A DNA stretch of 64,000 nt from Allopusillimonas sp008369125 (lineage in GTDB: Bacteria; Pseudomonadota; Gammaproteobacteria; Burkholderiales; Burkholderiaceae_B). The notes under the pieces are model-generated. The model made no database searches, was not told the origin of the DNA, and was given only the letters and a program-made list of their open reading frames with translations. Both the position numbers and the translations under genes were made by a program. The stretch covers positions 1,178,001 through 1,242,000 of the forward strand of contig NZ_VOAY01000001.1 in NCBI RefSeq assembly GCF_008369125.1, in the 5' to 3' direction. Positions 52,309 to 61,854 of this stretch are shown one piece after another. Each line of letters opens with the position of its first letter. Within the stretch, counting starts at the first letter, position 1.

Positions 52309-53610
52309 ATGAATCTAAATATATTGATCATTAGTTACAACTGGCCGCCGAGAAACGCGATCGGGACCCATCGCCCTTACTCTTGGGCCAAATACTGGTC
52401 CCAAGCTGGCGCCAAAGTCACTGTCGTGACTTCAAAAAAGGTAACGTTTGATGAGCCCTTGGATTTGATGTTGGCGACTCTTCCAGGGGTCGAGGTGATC
52501 GAAGTACCTTTTTTTCACGAAGAAACAATCGATAACTCGAATGTCGGTTTCAGAAAATTACGAACGGAACTTCGTGCCGCTTTCTATAAAAAACTGAAAA
52601 CCTATAAGAAATTTATAACAATGATGTTAGGTCGAAAAGATATACGCGATAGATGGTATAACTCATTCATAAAAAACCATCTAGATGATATTACAGACCA
52701 ACACATTGATATAATAATTAGTACATATGGGCCTCGTTCTTGTCATTTAATAGGGGCAGAGGTTAAGAAACTAAAGCGCAATTCCAAATGGTTCGCTGAC
52801 TATCGCGACTTATGGAGCCACGCGCATCCCAATAGCAAGATGGATGCTGAGATGGAGACAACTACGGTAGGCCGACTCGCAGATGCAATCGTCACGGTCT
52901 CGAGCGGACTCGCTAATACTCTCCAGGAAACTCTTAAATGTCCCGTCCATGTCATCCCGAATGGGTTCGATATCTCGGTTGAAGAGCTAGAAGAAATATT
53001 TGCCAAAGCCAAGACGAGGGAAATCGATGCACCAATTAAAATTGTGTACACGGGAACTATTTATCCGAGCACGCAGGATCCCACTCCGCTATTCATTGCC
53101 ATAAACCAATTAATTGAAAGTAAAATTCTGACATCTGAAGAAATTATTGTTCATTTTTATGGCGCTCGGCAACCCGGGTTGAAGGATTTCATTGCCAAAA
53201 ACGAAGCTGAGTCGTATACATGTATTCACGGTCATGTCCCATATGCTACAGCGCTTTTGGCCCAAAAAAATTGTGATTTCAATTTGCTGTTAGAGAGTGC
53301 ACGTCCTGAGAATCGTGGAATGTTAACGGGAAAGCTGTTCGAATATATGGTAAGCGGTTCACCAATTCTAAGTATAGGCAGTCCACTGGATTCCGCTATT
53401 GGAGAATTGATTCAAGATTGCAAGATCGGCTTTGTGATGGAGAATGACCACGACGCTATCAAGCGGGTTTTAATAACCTTGAAAGCGCAAGGAACAATAT
53501 CATATAGGCCCGATGTCGCAAGAATAGGTTTTTATTCGAGGCAGCATCAAGCTAAGCGGCTATATGACCTATTTCTTGAGGCTAAAAAAGCGGATGGATT
53601 TAGAAGATGA
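52309..53610 (+). CDS. glycosyltransferase, GT4-like (GT-B fold)
   Basis: 433 aa from MNLNILIISYNWPPRNAIGT, the family start (the frame is open to a TTG at 52249). N-terminal acceptor domain: GTHRPYSWAKYWSQAGAKVT; the middle has WFADYRDLWSHAHPNSK and VTVSSGLANTL. The donor domain has VIPNGFD and IKIVYTGTIYPSTQDPTPLF, and LLESARPENRGMLTGKLFEY with the E-x7-E-like donor site. It adds one sugar of the repeat unit at the inner membrane. Donor unknown. Confidence 0.82.
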   Translation: MNLNILIISYNWPPRNAIGTHRPYSWAKYWSQAGAKVTVVTSKKVTFDEPLDLMLATLPGVEVIEVPFFHEETIDNSNVGFRKLRTELRAAFYKKLKTYKKFITMMLGRKDIRDRWYNSFIKNHLDDITDQHIDIIISTYGPRSCHLIGAEVKKLKRNSKWFADYRDLWSHAHPNSKMDAEMETTTVGRLADAIVTVSSGLANTLQETLKCPVHVIPNGFDISVEELEEIFAKAKTREIDAPIKIVYTGTIYPSTQDPTPLFIAINQLIESKILTSEEIIVHFYGARQPGLKDFIAKNEAESYTCIHGHVPYATALLAQKNCDFNLLLESARPENRGMLTGKLFEYMVSGSPILSIGSPLDSAIGELIQDCKIGFVMENDHDAIKRVLITLKAQGTISYRPDVARIGFYSRQHQAKRLYDLFLEAKKADGFRR

Positions 53611-53984
53611 GCGTAGATACAAGTGACCAAATCTGGCGGCCGTTGATAGTTATATTTTAATGATGATGCCAGCCCTAAGCTTCGGTAATAGAGCGTTAGG
53701 CAGAACTAAATTTACGACCTGCTTTCATTGTGATTTTAAAAAAATTTACTTTTAAATTGGGCTTCTTAGGACGCAGTCCTTAGAGTGTAAATTGTTAAGT
53801 CTGATAGTTGAATAAAAGCCGCATTTCCCATATGTATTTATGGCAGTTAAATGTAATTTTTTGATCGATTAGCTAATACCATTCATTACATTTTTAGAAA
53901 ATGTGAAGCCCGATTTTACCATCTGAGTCTTATGAAACTTCTGAGCCGTCTCATTCAATTATATATGCTGGATTATAAGAGCTG
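53611..53984. other. AT-rich gap without a recognised gene
   Basis: 374 bases, clearly more AT-rich than the genes on either side, with many stops in all frames. I see no RNA gene. A promoter for the next three genes could lie near its end. Confidence 0.4.
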
Positions 53985-55100
53985 ATGGCGACTATACTTT
54001 TTATTGCTGGTAATGCGCGCTCATTGATTTCGAACCGTGGTGAGTTGATTCGATCGATGTTGTCCGCAAATCATAAAGTCCATGCTTTAGTTCCTTCTTA
54101 CGACCTCATACCTGAGATAGATGAGCTTGGTATCCAGTGGAAGGCGATTGCGCTTAGTCGAACCGGAATCAACCCTCTACGTGACCTGCTTAACACTCTT
54201 GAAATCTACAAACATGTCCGCGATATCCGTCCAGACAAGATCTTTTCCTACACCATCAAGCCGGTCATTTATGGTGTCGCTGCTGGCCATTGGGCTAGAG
54301 TGCCACAACTATATGCAATGATCACAGGGTTAGGCTATGTGTTTACCGGCCGCACCCTTAAACAGCGCATTCTGTTTTTTATCACACGTCAGCTTTATAG
54401 CTATAGTCTCCGTCGCACTACAGCCGTTTTTTTTCAGAATCCAGACGATCTGACTCTCTTCCGTAAGCTGGAGATTATCAATAAGAACGTTTGCCCGATA
54501 TTGGTCAACGGTTCTGGGGTGGATATGGAGCGCTTTGGTTTGGCTCCGTTACCAAAGGGACCTCCGATCTTTTTAGTTATTGCTAGATTGTTGAATGATA
54601 AGGGTTTACTTGAGTTCGTAGAGGCTGCAACTCAATTGAAGGCGATTTACCCGGCAGCCCGTTTCCAGTTGCTCGGTCCACATGACCCAACTCTACCGCA
54701 TGCTCTTCCGATTGAAACTGTCGAGGCATGGCGAAGCAACCCCGTCATAGAGTTTTTGGGACACCAGAAGGACGTTCGTCCATTCATATCCGCAGCGAAC
54801 GTGTACGTGCTTCCGTCCTATCGCGAAGGTACACCTCGATCAGTACTTGAGGCGATGAGCATGGGCCGTCCCATTGTCACGACTGATGTACCTGGCTGTC
54901 GCGAAACAGTCATTGAAGGGAAAAATGGGTTTCTGGTCGAATCACATAACGCAAAGTCTTTAGCTGCTGCTATGCAGCGATTTATCCAAGATCCAGCTAT
55001 CATACCCGTCATGGGCAAGCAAAGTCGTATAATCGCCGAACAAAAATATGACGTGAATAAAGTGAATCAAGTAATTATGCAGACAATGGAATTATTGTGA
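53985..55100 (+). CDS. glycosyltransferase family 4
   Basis: 371 aa GT-B enzyme: ATILFIAGNARSLISNRGEL at the start, DKIFSYTIKPVIYGVAAGHW in the acceptor half, NGSGVDMERFG and FLVIARLLNDKGLLEFVEAA at the donor half, and the GT4 signature VYVLPSYREGTPRSVLEAMS with MGRPIVTTDVPGCRE. It is similar to PglA/WbpX-like transferases that extend the lipid-linked unit. It overlaps the next gene as GTGA, so translation is coupled to the initiating transferase. Confidence 0.9.
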   Translation: MATILFIAGNARSLISNRGELIRSMLSANHKVHALVPSYDLIPEIDELGIQWKAIALSRTGINPLRDLLNTLEIYKHVRDIRPDKIFSYTIKPVIYGVAAGHWARVPQLYAMITGLGYVFTGRTLKQRILFFITRQLYSYSLRRTTAVFFQNPDDLTLFRKLEIINKNVCPILVNGSGVDMERFGLAPLPKGPPIFLVIARLLNDKGLLEFVEAATQLKAIYPAARFQLLGPHDPTLPHALPIETVEAWRSNPVIEFLGHQKDVRPFISAANVYVLPSYREGTPRSVLEAMSMGRPIVTTDVPGCRETVIEGKNGFLVESHNAKSLAAAMQRFIQDPAIIPVMGKQSRIIAEQKYDVNKVNQVIMQTMELL

Positions 55101-56584
55101 AGCGTATAATCGAAAGTATAGTCTCTGCATTAGCGTTATTAATATTAGCGCCATTGCTTATCCTCATCGCAATAGCAATAAAGCTCGATAGCCGCGGTCC
55201 GGTGTTCTTTCGGCAACAGCGTGTAGGCAAAGATTGTAATCTGTTCGACGTGATAAAGTTTCGAACGATGAATCATCGTGAACATATTGACCAACATGCC
55301 GAATCCGTTATTCAGGGCGGTACTGACTCTCGTATCACGCGGGTGGGCCGGCTGTTACGCATGTCTAGCGTTGACGAACTACCACAATTGATCAATATAT
55401 TGAATGGTGAAATGAGCTTGGTAGGTCCGCGTCCAATTTTACCTGAGCAAATGGAAGTTGTTCCGGAAAATCGTATGGGTCGGTTCGACGTTCGTCCCGG
55501 CATCACTGGACTGGCGCAAGTCAATGGGCGCCGTGGTCTGGACTGGATGAAACAGTTGGAATATGACACTGATTATGCTGCACATCATAATCTGTTGCAG
55601 GACTTACGCATCGTGTGTCGTACATTTATCGTGGTACTTACAGGTTCAGGCATTTACGCTGATGCTTCAAAAAATTGGCGTGCGTATCGACAGACTGCTA
55701 CGTCCGCCGCACCCACTTTGGCAGAAAATCTTGCTGAAGAAATCACATTTATGATTATCACCAATAATCCTGTAATGGCAGATCAGTTTATTAGCGCCGG
55801 TGTGAATCGTCTGTTTGTTGATATGGAGACTCTCGGGAAAGAAGAGCGGCAGGGGCATCTAAACACCCATCGTGCCAGCCACACTCCTGATGATGTACGC
55901 GCACTCCGAAACGCAATTCCAACTGCTAGCATCATGACTCGAATAAACCCATTGCATGACGATTCTATTGAGGAAATAGACGCTATAATTTCCGCCGGAA
56001 CTGACTACATTATGCTGCCAATGTTTGAAACAGCCGAGGAAGTGGATACTTTTTTGAGCCTCGTGGATGGCAGAGCAAAAACAACATTACTGCTTGAAAC
56101 CCCCCAATCACTGGTGCGTATAGATGAGATTCTTGAGCACTACGAGCGTATAGATGAAATTCATATTGGACTAAATGATCTACACTTGGGCATGCGGCTT
56201 GATTTTATGTTTGAGTTGCTAGGCGGTGGACTCGTTGATTACTTGGCCAACAAGATTCGAGCGCGCAATATCCGCTTCGGTTTCGGCGGGATTTCGCGCA
56301 TTGGTGGAAATGAAGCCGCACCGGCTAATTTAGTGATGGGCGAACATGTTCGGCTTGGATCCGAAATGGTCATTCTTTCTCGTTCTTTTCATCAGCAAGC
56401 TGCGATTAGAGAGGGACAGGACACCCATCTTGACATCGCTTCGGAAATACAAAAACTCCGCGAATGCGAACGAGCTTACCGAAATGCAAGTGCAGAAGAG
56501 CTTGAGCATAATCGGTCCCAACTTCAACAGAGTATTCGGGTTTTTGTTAAGCATCGCCGAGATACGAGCGTCGAGACGGCTTAG
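55097..56584 (+). CDS. fusion: initiating sugar-phosphate transferase + HpcH/HpaI-type aldolase domain
   Basis: 495 aa in one uninterrupted frame. Residues 1-195 are a polyprenyl-phosphate phosphoglycosyltransferase (PglC/WcaJ catalytic type): membrane helix 10-28, VFFRQQRVGK, IKFRTM, the catalytic Asp93-Glu94 in SVDELPQLINILNGEMSLVG, PRPILPEQ and RPGITGLAQVNGRRGLDW. A 20-residue linker follows. Residues 216-435 are an HpcH/HpaI-like TIM barrel: FVDMETLGK, Arg282 in SIMTRINP, Glu334 in LLLETPQS, Asp361 in HIGLNDLHLG and FGFGGISRIGG, so substrate and metal residues are kept. Normal transferases of this type end after the first domain. The start is GTG, overlapping the previous stop. Confidence 0.85.
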   Translation: MKRIIESIVSALALLILAPLLILIAIAIKLDSRGPVFFRQQRVGKDCNLFDVIKFRTMNHREHIDQHAESVIQGGTDSRITRVGRLLRMSSVDELPQLINILNGEMSLVGPRPILPEQMEVVPENRMGRFDVRPGITGLAQVNGRRGLDWMKQLEYDTDYAAHHNLLQDLRIVCRTFIVVLTGSGIYADASKNWRAYRQTATSAAPTLAENLAEEITFMIITNNPVMADQFISAGVNRLFVDMETLGKEERQGHLNTHRASHTPDDVRALRNAIPTASIMTRINPLHDDSIEEIDAIISAGTDYIMLPMFETAEEVDTFLSLVDGRAKTTLLLETPQSLVRIDEILEHYERIDEIHIGLNDLHLGMRLDFMFELLGGGLVDYLANKIRARNIRFGFGGISRIGGNEAAPANLVMGEHVRLGSEMVILSRSFHQQAAIREGQDTHLDIASEIQKLRECERAYRNASAEELEHNRSQLQQSIRVFVKHRRDTSVETA

Positions 56585-56588
56585 TTAA

Positions 56589-57545
56589 ATGAAAATTCTA
56601 TTTATACAGCGCCCTGACGTCTTAATGACTCAGCGCGCATTTGTCGAGGCTGAGCTTGCTCAACTCGACGATGCACATATACAGTTCGCATCCTCACCCG
56701 AAGAGGCATTGCAGCACCGAGACACCGAGGTGCTAGTGTGCCCGACGCTACCATGGATTTCCGATGTTGTACAAGGACTTCCACTTTTGCAGTGGATTCA
56801 TTTTCTAAGCGCCGGGGTTGATAAAATTTGGGATATGCCTTTTGACAAGACTCAGTATCACATGTCTAAGTCAATTGGCGTTCATGCCTCTACGATCACT
56901 GAATACGTCTTGGGCGCCATTCTTTATATATTGAAGGGATTTGGTACTTTTCAGCAACAACAACAAAGACGGGAATGGCGGCGATTTCAACTAGACGAAT
57001 GTTACGACAAAACGCTTGCAATAATCGGAGTGGGCTCCATCGGAGTCAAGCTCGCAGAGCTAGCAAAATTAATGGGGATGCGAGTCATTGGCACGGTGGT
57101 AACCCAGCGTTCAATCCCCGGGGTGGACAAGGTTTACAGTAGTAATGAGCTAGATACTGTGATTGCACAAGCGGATTTTGTTGTGCTTTTAGCACCGCTC
57201 ACGGCTGCGACACAAAACTTGATCGATACTAAAGCATTTGAGGCAATGAAGGGCTCCGCCTGGCTCATCAATGTCGCTCGAGGCGAGCTGGTGGATCAGT
57301 CTGCGTTGATCAATGCGTTATTAAGTAAACAAATAGCGGGTGCTGTGTTAGATGTCTTCGATGAGGAGCCTCTTGTGTCTACATCCAAGTTATGGGGAAT
57401 GGACAACGTACTGATCACACCTCATGTAGCAGGCACCACCCAACACTACATGTTTCGTGCACTTGAAATCTTCAAGGATAACTATCGGTCGTTCCGATGC
57501 TCGGGCAAATTAACGACACCGATTTCGATCGAAAATGGCTACTAA
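56589..57545 (+). CDS. D-2-hydroxyacid dehydrogenase in the polysaccharide locus
   Basis: 318 aa. Motifs: WIHFLSAGVDKIW, a Gln-run in TFQQQQQRREW, Rossmann IIGVGSIGVKLAELAKLMGM, catalytic Arg in NVARGELVD, Glu in FDEEPLV and His in ITPHVAGTTQ. It begins 4 bases after the fusion gene stop, so the two are very likely co-transcribed. The pair (2-oxo-acid aldolase domain plus 2-hydroxyacid dehydrogenase) could make a hydroxy acid for decoration of the polymer; this is inference. Confidence 0.88.
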   Translation: MKILFIQRPDVLMTQRAFVEAELAQLDDAHIQFASSPEEALQHRDTEVLVCPTLPWISDVVQGLPLLQWIHFLSAGVDKIWDMPFDKTQYHMSKSIGVHASTITEYVLGAILYILKGFGTFQQQQQRREWRRFQLDECYDKTLAIIGVGSIGVKLAELAKLMGMRVIGTVVTQRSIPGVDKVYSSNELDTVIAQADFVVLLAPLTAATQNLIDTKAFEAMKGSAWLINVARGELVDQSALINALLSKQIAGAVLDVFDEEPLVSTSKLWGMDNVLITPHVAGTTQHYMFRALEIFKDNYRSFRCSGKLTTPISIENGY

Positions 57546-58195
57546 TTGTGTGCGCCCAATGAGTAGATGCGCAATCCCCTACGCGTAATTCGCTCACTGT
57601 ACGATTTCCACAGTTAACACTAGACCGAATCCATTTGAAATCGGCCGGAATTATCTGATCACCAGCACCTGGTGCATCATCAATATAGATGAGTTTTTAT
57701 TTTCACCTTTGTTTTAGTAAAAATCATTGTCGACTACAAATTGATCATTACATATGTCAAAGCCATGAGATGATGCAATTTTACAGAATAGTAATCGCTT
57801 TAACATATTCTTAAATACAGGGTGCGATGATGCCAAATCACCTTACTAGAGACCGCATCTAAAAATTTCGTGACAGGTTGCGAGAGCCGTAGAAAACGCG
57901 ATTTCAGATCAGCATTTAAAAACTAATTGTTGTACGCTTATAAACTTTCCCCTTCCGAAAACCTAGCGGAGTTTGTCGCAACACTACTCAAGCTATAAAT
58001 ACATTCGTCCATCATGACCGCCCTCTTCTATCAAAAAAATAAATATTTGACAATGTTAGCTTAAAGAAACCGTCGCTCACGACATCCCCTAGGATGAGTG
58101 TTAGATACCGTGAGTGAAGTTCAACTTAGTATTTAAGGATCGCCTGCGATCACCTCACTAGGTCGTTCCATTCTTATATTATTTTTTGAAAACTC
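57546..58195. other. 650-base AT-rich gap without a gene
   Basis: All frames are broken by stops. I found no tRNA-like fold, ops-like site or strong terminator. It separates the strain-variable part (wzx to dehydrogenase) from the conserved sugar-precursor genes (wbpM onward), so it is a probable recombination boundary and promoter region. Confidence 0.5.
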
Positions 58196-60409
58196 ATGCA
58201 ACTTGAAAATAGACCGCAGTTGAATACAAGAGAGCGACTATTGGCTCTGCCGCGCAGCCAGAAACGATTATTACAGCTGGTCGCCGATACTGTATTGATA
58301 TGGCTGGCCTTATGGCTAGCCTTTGCTATCCGCTTGGACAGCCTCAGTGCAGCAGCGCCATTCGGCGGCCATGCTTGGTTATTTATTACGGCGCCGCTGG
58401 TTTCACTTCCATTGTTTATTCGTTTTGGCATGTATCGCGCTGTTCTGCGCTATGTCGGAGCTCAGGCGCTGACGACTATCGGGCGCGTAGTCACTCTGTC
58501 AGTGGTGATCTTAGCTGCCGCCGTGTATTTACACGGCACAGAACAAGCTGTTGTGCCGCGCTCGTTGCTTATTATCTACTGGCTATTATGCTTGCTGTTT
58601 GTTGGTGGTTTGCGGTTGGTAATACGCCGATATTTCAACCAGTTGCAGTTCGGCTCACGCCACCTGCCTCTGATGCCTCATGGGCCGGGCAAGCGGCATG
58701 ACCAGCGCCAGCGCGTGCTGATCTATGGTGCTGGCGAAGCGGGCAGTCAGTTGCTGCAGGCTTTGCGCCATAGTTCTGAAAGACTGCCCGTTGCCTTTCT
58801 GGATGACAATCCGCAGCTGACTGACCGCTTGATGGCGGGTATGCAGATCTATGCACCTGACAACCTCGCAGAGGTGCTTGAAGATACTGGTGCTCAGGAA
58901 ATACTATTGGCTATCCCTCGTGCCACACGTGCGCGTCGCCGTGAAATCGTGGAAATGCTGGCACCCTACTCTGTGCCTGTACGTACTGTACCTGGCCTAA
59001 GCGATTTGGCTAGTGGACGGGTTAAGGTGGAGTACCTGCGCGAAGTCGAGGTTGAAGACTTGCTAGGCAGGGACCCTGTTCCCCCTCATGACGACTTGCT
59101 CGCACGCTGCATTAGCGAACAAACCGTGATGGTAACGGGCGCTGGTGGTTCAATTGGCTCAGAGCTTTGTCGCCAGATTTTGCGTATCTGCCCAAGCTCA
59201 CTGATTTTGTATGAACACTCTGAGTTTGGTCTTTATGCCATCCATCAAGAGCTTGAATCATACGCACGCGACAACAGTCTGCCAGTAAGTGTGATCCCTG
59301 TGCTAGGTTCTGTCCGTAATCAAACCCGTATGCTTGATGTGATGAACGCCTGGAAGGTAGACACGGTTTACCATGCTGCAGCGTATAAGCATGTGCCTAT
59401 GGTAGAAAGCAATATCGCTGAAGGTATTGTCAACAACACCTTCGGCACGTTGTATGCCGCCCAGGCAGCCATACGTGCAGGCGTGGCCAACTTTGTGCTT
59501 ATCTCCACCGATAAGGCCGTACGCCCTACCAACATTATGGGCGCTACCAAGCGCATGGCAGAACTAGTGCTGCAAGGTTTGGCACAAGAGGCCACGCCTA
59601 CACTTTATGGCTTCGAAGAACCGACAGAGAACCGTACCCGCTTTACCATGGTGCGTTTCGGCAATGTGCTGGGCTCATCAGGTTCGGTCATACCACTATT
59701 TCGTAAACAGATTCGTAGCGGCGGGCCAGTAACCGTTACGCACCCCGAGATCACCCGCTACTTCATGACCATACCCGAGGCTGCACAACTGGTTATCCAG
59801 GCTGGCTCTATGGGCGAAGGTGGTGATGTCTTTGTGCTGGACATGGGTGAACCTGTCAAAATCGCCCAATTGGCTGAAAAAATGATTCAGCTATCTGGCT
59901 TGAGCGTCCGTTCCGCCAGAAATATCGATGGTGATATTGAAGTCGAGTTCACTGGATTGCGCCCAGGCGAAAAACTCTACGAAGAGCTGCTCATCGGTGA
60001 CAACGTAACCCCCACAGCGCATCAAATGATTATGCGCGCCAACGAAAAGCGCTTTGATTGGGATGACCTCATTGCAGCACTAACGCAACTACAGGCCGCC
60101 ATTAAAGCCGAAGATTATCCACGCATACGTCAGCTGTTCTTGATGCTGGTTGATGGTTATAAAGGTGGTGAGCACATTGAAGATGCCATCTACAAACAGA
60201 AAATCGTCGATGCCTCCCGCACGGCTCAAGCTTCAGAACATGACGCACAAGCCTATGGTGTGGAGCAACGCGAGAATGGCGCAGTGAGCAACGACATCCT
60301 CAACACCCAGTCGGACTTGCTCAACGGAACCCAATCAAATATGTCTTCTCAGGGCGAACGCAGCACGGCCCGCGATACAGCTTTTGATCTGACACCCAAT
60401 ACGCCTTAA
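58196..60409 (+). CDS. wbpM: membrane-bound NDP-sugar 4,6-dehydratase, WbpM/FlaA1/CapD type
   Basis: 737 aa. Four hydrophobic helices lie in residues about 25-140 (VADTVLIWLALWLAFAIRLD and following). A CoA-binding-like Rossmann part follows (RVLIYGAGEAGSQLLQAL), then the SDR domain with MVTGAGGSIGSELCRQI near 315, YHAAAYKHVPMVE and the SMK-type active site in STDKAVRPTNIMGATKRMAE (Met instead of Tyr). It converts UDP-GlcNAc to a 4-keto-6-deoxy sugar. The last 65 residues are a polar tail without known motif. Confidence 0.93.
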   Translation: MQLENRPQLNTRERLLALPRSQKRLLQLVADTVLIWLALWLAFAIRLDSLSAAAPFGGHAWLFITAPLVSLPLFIRFGMYRAVLRYVGAQALTTIGRVVTLSVVILAAAVYLHGTEQAVVPRSLLIIYWLLCLLFVGGLRLVIRRYFNQLQFGSRHLPLMPHGPGKRHDQRQRVLIYGAGEAGSQLLQALRHSSERLPVAFLDDNPQLTDRLMAGMQIYAPDNLAEVLEDTGAQEILLAIPRATRARRREIVEMLAPYSVPVRTVPGLSDLASGRVKVEYLREVEVEDLLGRDPVPPHDDLLARCISEQTVMVTGAGGSIGSELCRQILRICPSSLILYEHSEFGLYAIHQELESYARDNSLPVSVIPVLGSVRNQTRMLDVMNAWKVDTVYHAAAYKHVPMVESNIAEGIVNNTFGTLYAAQAAIRAGVANFVLISTDKAVRPTNIMGATKRMAELVLQGLAQEATPTLYGFEEPTENRTRFTMVRFGNVLGSSGSVIPLFRKQIRSGGPVTVTHPEITRYFMTIPEAAQLVIQAGSMGEGGDVFVLDMGEPVKIAQLAEKMIQLSGLSVRSARNIDGDIEVEFTGLRPGEKLYEELLIGDNVTPTAHQMIMRANEKRFDWDDLIAALTQLQAAIKAEDYPRIRQLFLMLVDGYKGGEHIEDAIYKQKIVDASRTAQASEHDAQAYGVEQRENGAVSNDILNTQSDLLNGTQSNMSSQGERSTARDTAFDLTPNTP

Positions 60410-60519
60410 ATCAGCAACGCCGTAACCTACGGTGGGTTTCGATAAGAGACCTATCAATTGACGCACTCGGGCGTTCATCTTATTTAACTTCCCATATGTT
60501 TCCACAGCAGGAGAATTAC

Positions 60520-61794
60520 TTGCAGATCCAAGACGTCAAACTATGCGTGGTCGGCTTAGGCTGTGTCGGCCTACCGCTGGCTGCTGAGTTTTCAAAGAAA
60601 CGTCCTGTACTGGGCTTTGATATCAATACACGCCGTATTGAGCAGTTAAAAAGCGGCGTTGACAGCACGCTGGAGCTGAGCGCTGAAGAACTGGCAGAGG
60701 CCGCCCAGTTGAACTTCAGTAGCGACCCGGCAGAGCTGGCCAAGGCCAATGTGTTCATCGTTACCGTACCAACGCCCATTGACGATTACAAACAGCCAGA
60801 CCTTACACCGTTGATTCGTGCCAGCGAGACTATAGGCAAGTTTCTCAAGCACGGGGATATCGTTATTTACGAATCCACCGTCTACCCAGGCGCAACAGAA
60901 GAAGATTGCGTGCCTGTGCTTGAGCGCGTGTCGGGCCTGCGCTTTAACGAAGACTTCTTTGCGGGTTACAGCCCTGAGCGCATTAACCCGGGTGACAAAG
61001 AACACCGGGTTTCCACCATTATGAAAGTAACCTCCGGCTCTACGCCCGAGATTGCCGATCTGGTGAATGATCTTTACAGCGAAATTATTGTTGCCGGTAC
61101 ACACAAAGCGCCATCCATCCGCGTGGCTGAAGCTGCCAAGGTTATTGAGAATACACAACGTGACGTAAACATCGCGTTAATCAATGAGCTTGCCCTCATC
61201 TTTAACAAAATGGGCATAGACACCCAGGCCGTGCTTGAGGCAGCAGGTACCAAGTGGAATTTTCTGCCGTTTCGTCCCGGTCTGGTGGGTGGGCACTGCA
61301 TTGGTGTGGACCCCTACTACCTGACACACAAGGCTCAGTCTATTGGCTACCATCCAGAGATCATCCTGGCCGGGCGCAGGCTTAATGATTCTATGGGCGG
61401 TTATGTAGTTTCGCAGTTGGTAAAAGCCATGACTATGCGTTGCATCCCGGTACAGGGTTCACGCGTGCTGGTGATGGGGCTAACCTTCAAGGAAAACTGC
61501 CCTGACCTTCGCAATACCCGTGTCGTAGACATCGTGAAGGAACTGGGTGAATACAGCATCAACGTTGATGTGTACGACCCATGGGTCGATACAGAAGAAG
61601 CCCAGCACGAATACGGCATTACTCCGACCAAGCAGCCTGCTGATGGCGCCTACGATGGCATCATTCTTGCAGTGTCGCATCATCAGTTTGTGGAAATGGG
61701 CGCTGCAGCCATCCGCGCGCTGGGCAAGCCGAAGCATGTGCTGTACGACCTTAAGTATGCACTAGCGGCTGATCAGGCAGACATACGTCTGTGA
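60520..61794 (+). CDS. wbpA: UDP-N-acetylglucosamine 6-dehydrogenase, WbpA/TviB type
   Basis: 424 aa NAD-dependent nucleotide-sugar dehydrogenase making UDP-GlcNAcA. Rossmann start VKLCVVGLGCVGLPLAAEFS, VTVPTPIDDYKQPDLTP, STVYPGATEEDCVPVLE and the catalytic Cys near residue 260 in GLVGGHCIGVDPYYL. An ATG at 60496 is in frame, but AGGAG lies 6 bases before the TTG at 60520, and family proteins begin near there. It is the first of four genes for a diamino-uronic acid. Confidence 0.92.
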   Translation: MQIQDVKLCVVGLGCVGLPLAAEFSKKRPVLGFDINTRRIEQLKSGVDSTLELSAEELAEAAQLNFSSDPAELAKANVFIVTVPTPIDDYKQPDLTPLIRASETIGKFLKHGDIVIYESTVYPGATEEDCVPVLERVSGLRFNEDFFAGYSPERINPGDKEHRVSTIMKVTSGSTPEIADLVNDLYSEIIVAGTHKAPSIRVAEAAKVIENTQRDVNIALINELALIFNKMGIDTQAVLEAAGTKWNFLPFRPGLVGGHCIGVDPYYLTHKAQSIGYHPEIILAGRRLNDSMGGYVVSQLVKAMTMRCIPVQGSRVLVMGLTFKENCPDLRNTRVVDIVKELGEYSINVDVYDPWVDTEEAQHEYGITPTKQPADGAYDGIILAVSHHQFVEMGAAAIRALGKPKHVLYDLKYALAADQADIRL

Positions 61795-61854
61795 GCATTT
61801 AAGTACAGTACTGTTTACCTTCTTGCTTTTCATAAACTTATTCTTTAACCCTCA

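Noticed and set aside
57546..58195. Hidden small gene or tRNA in the large gap
   Set aside because: Stops in all frames and no cloverleaf-like arrangement could be recognised by eye.
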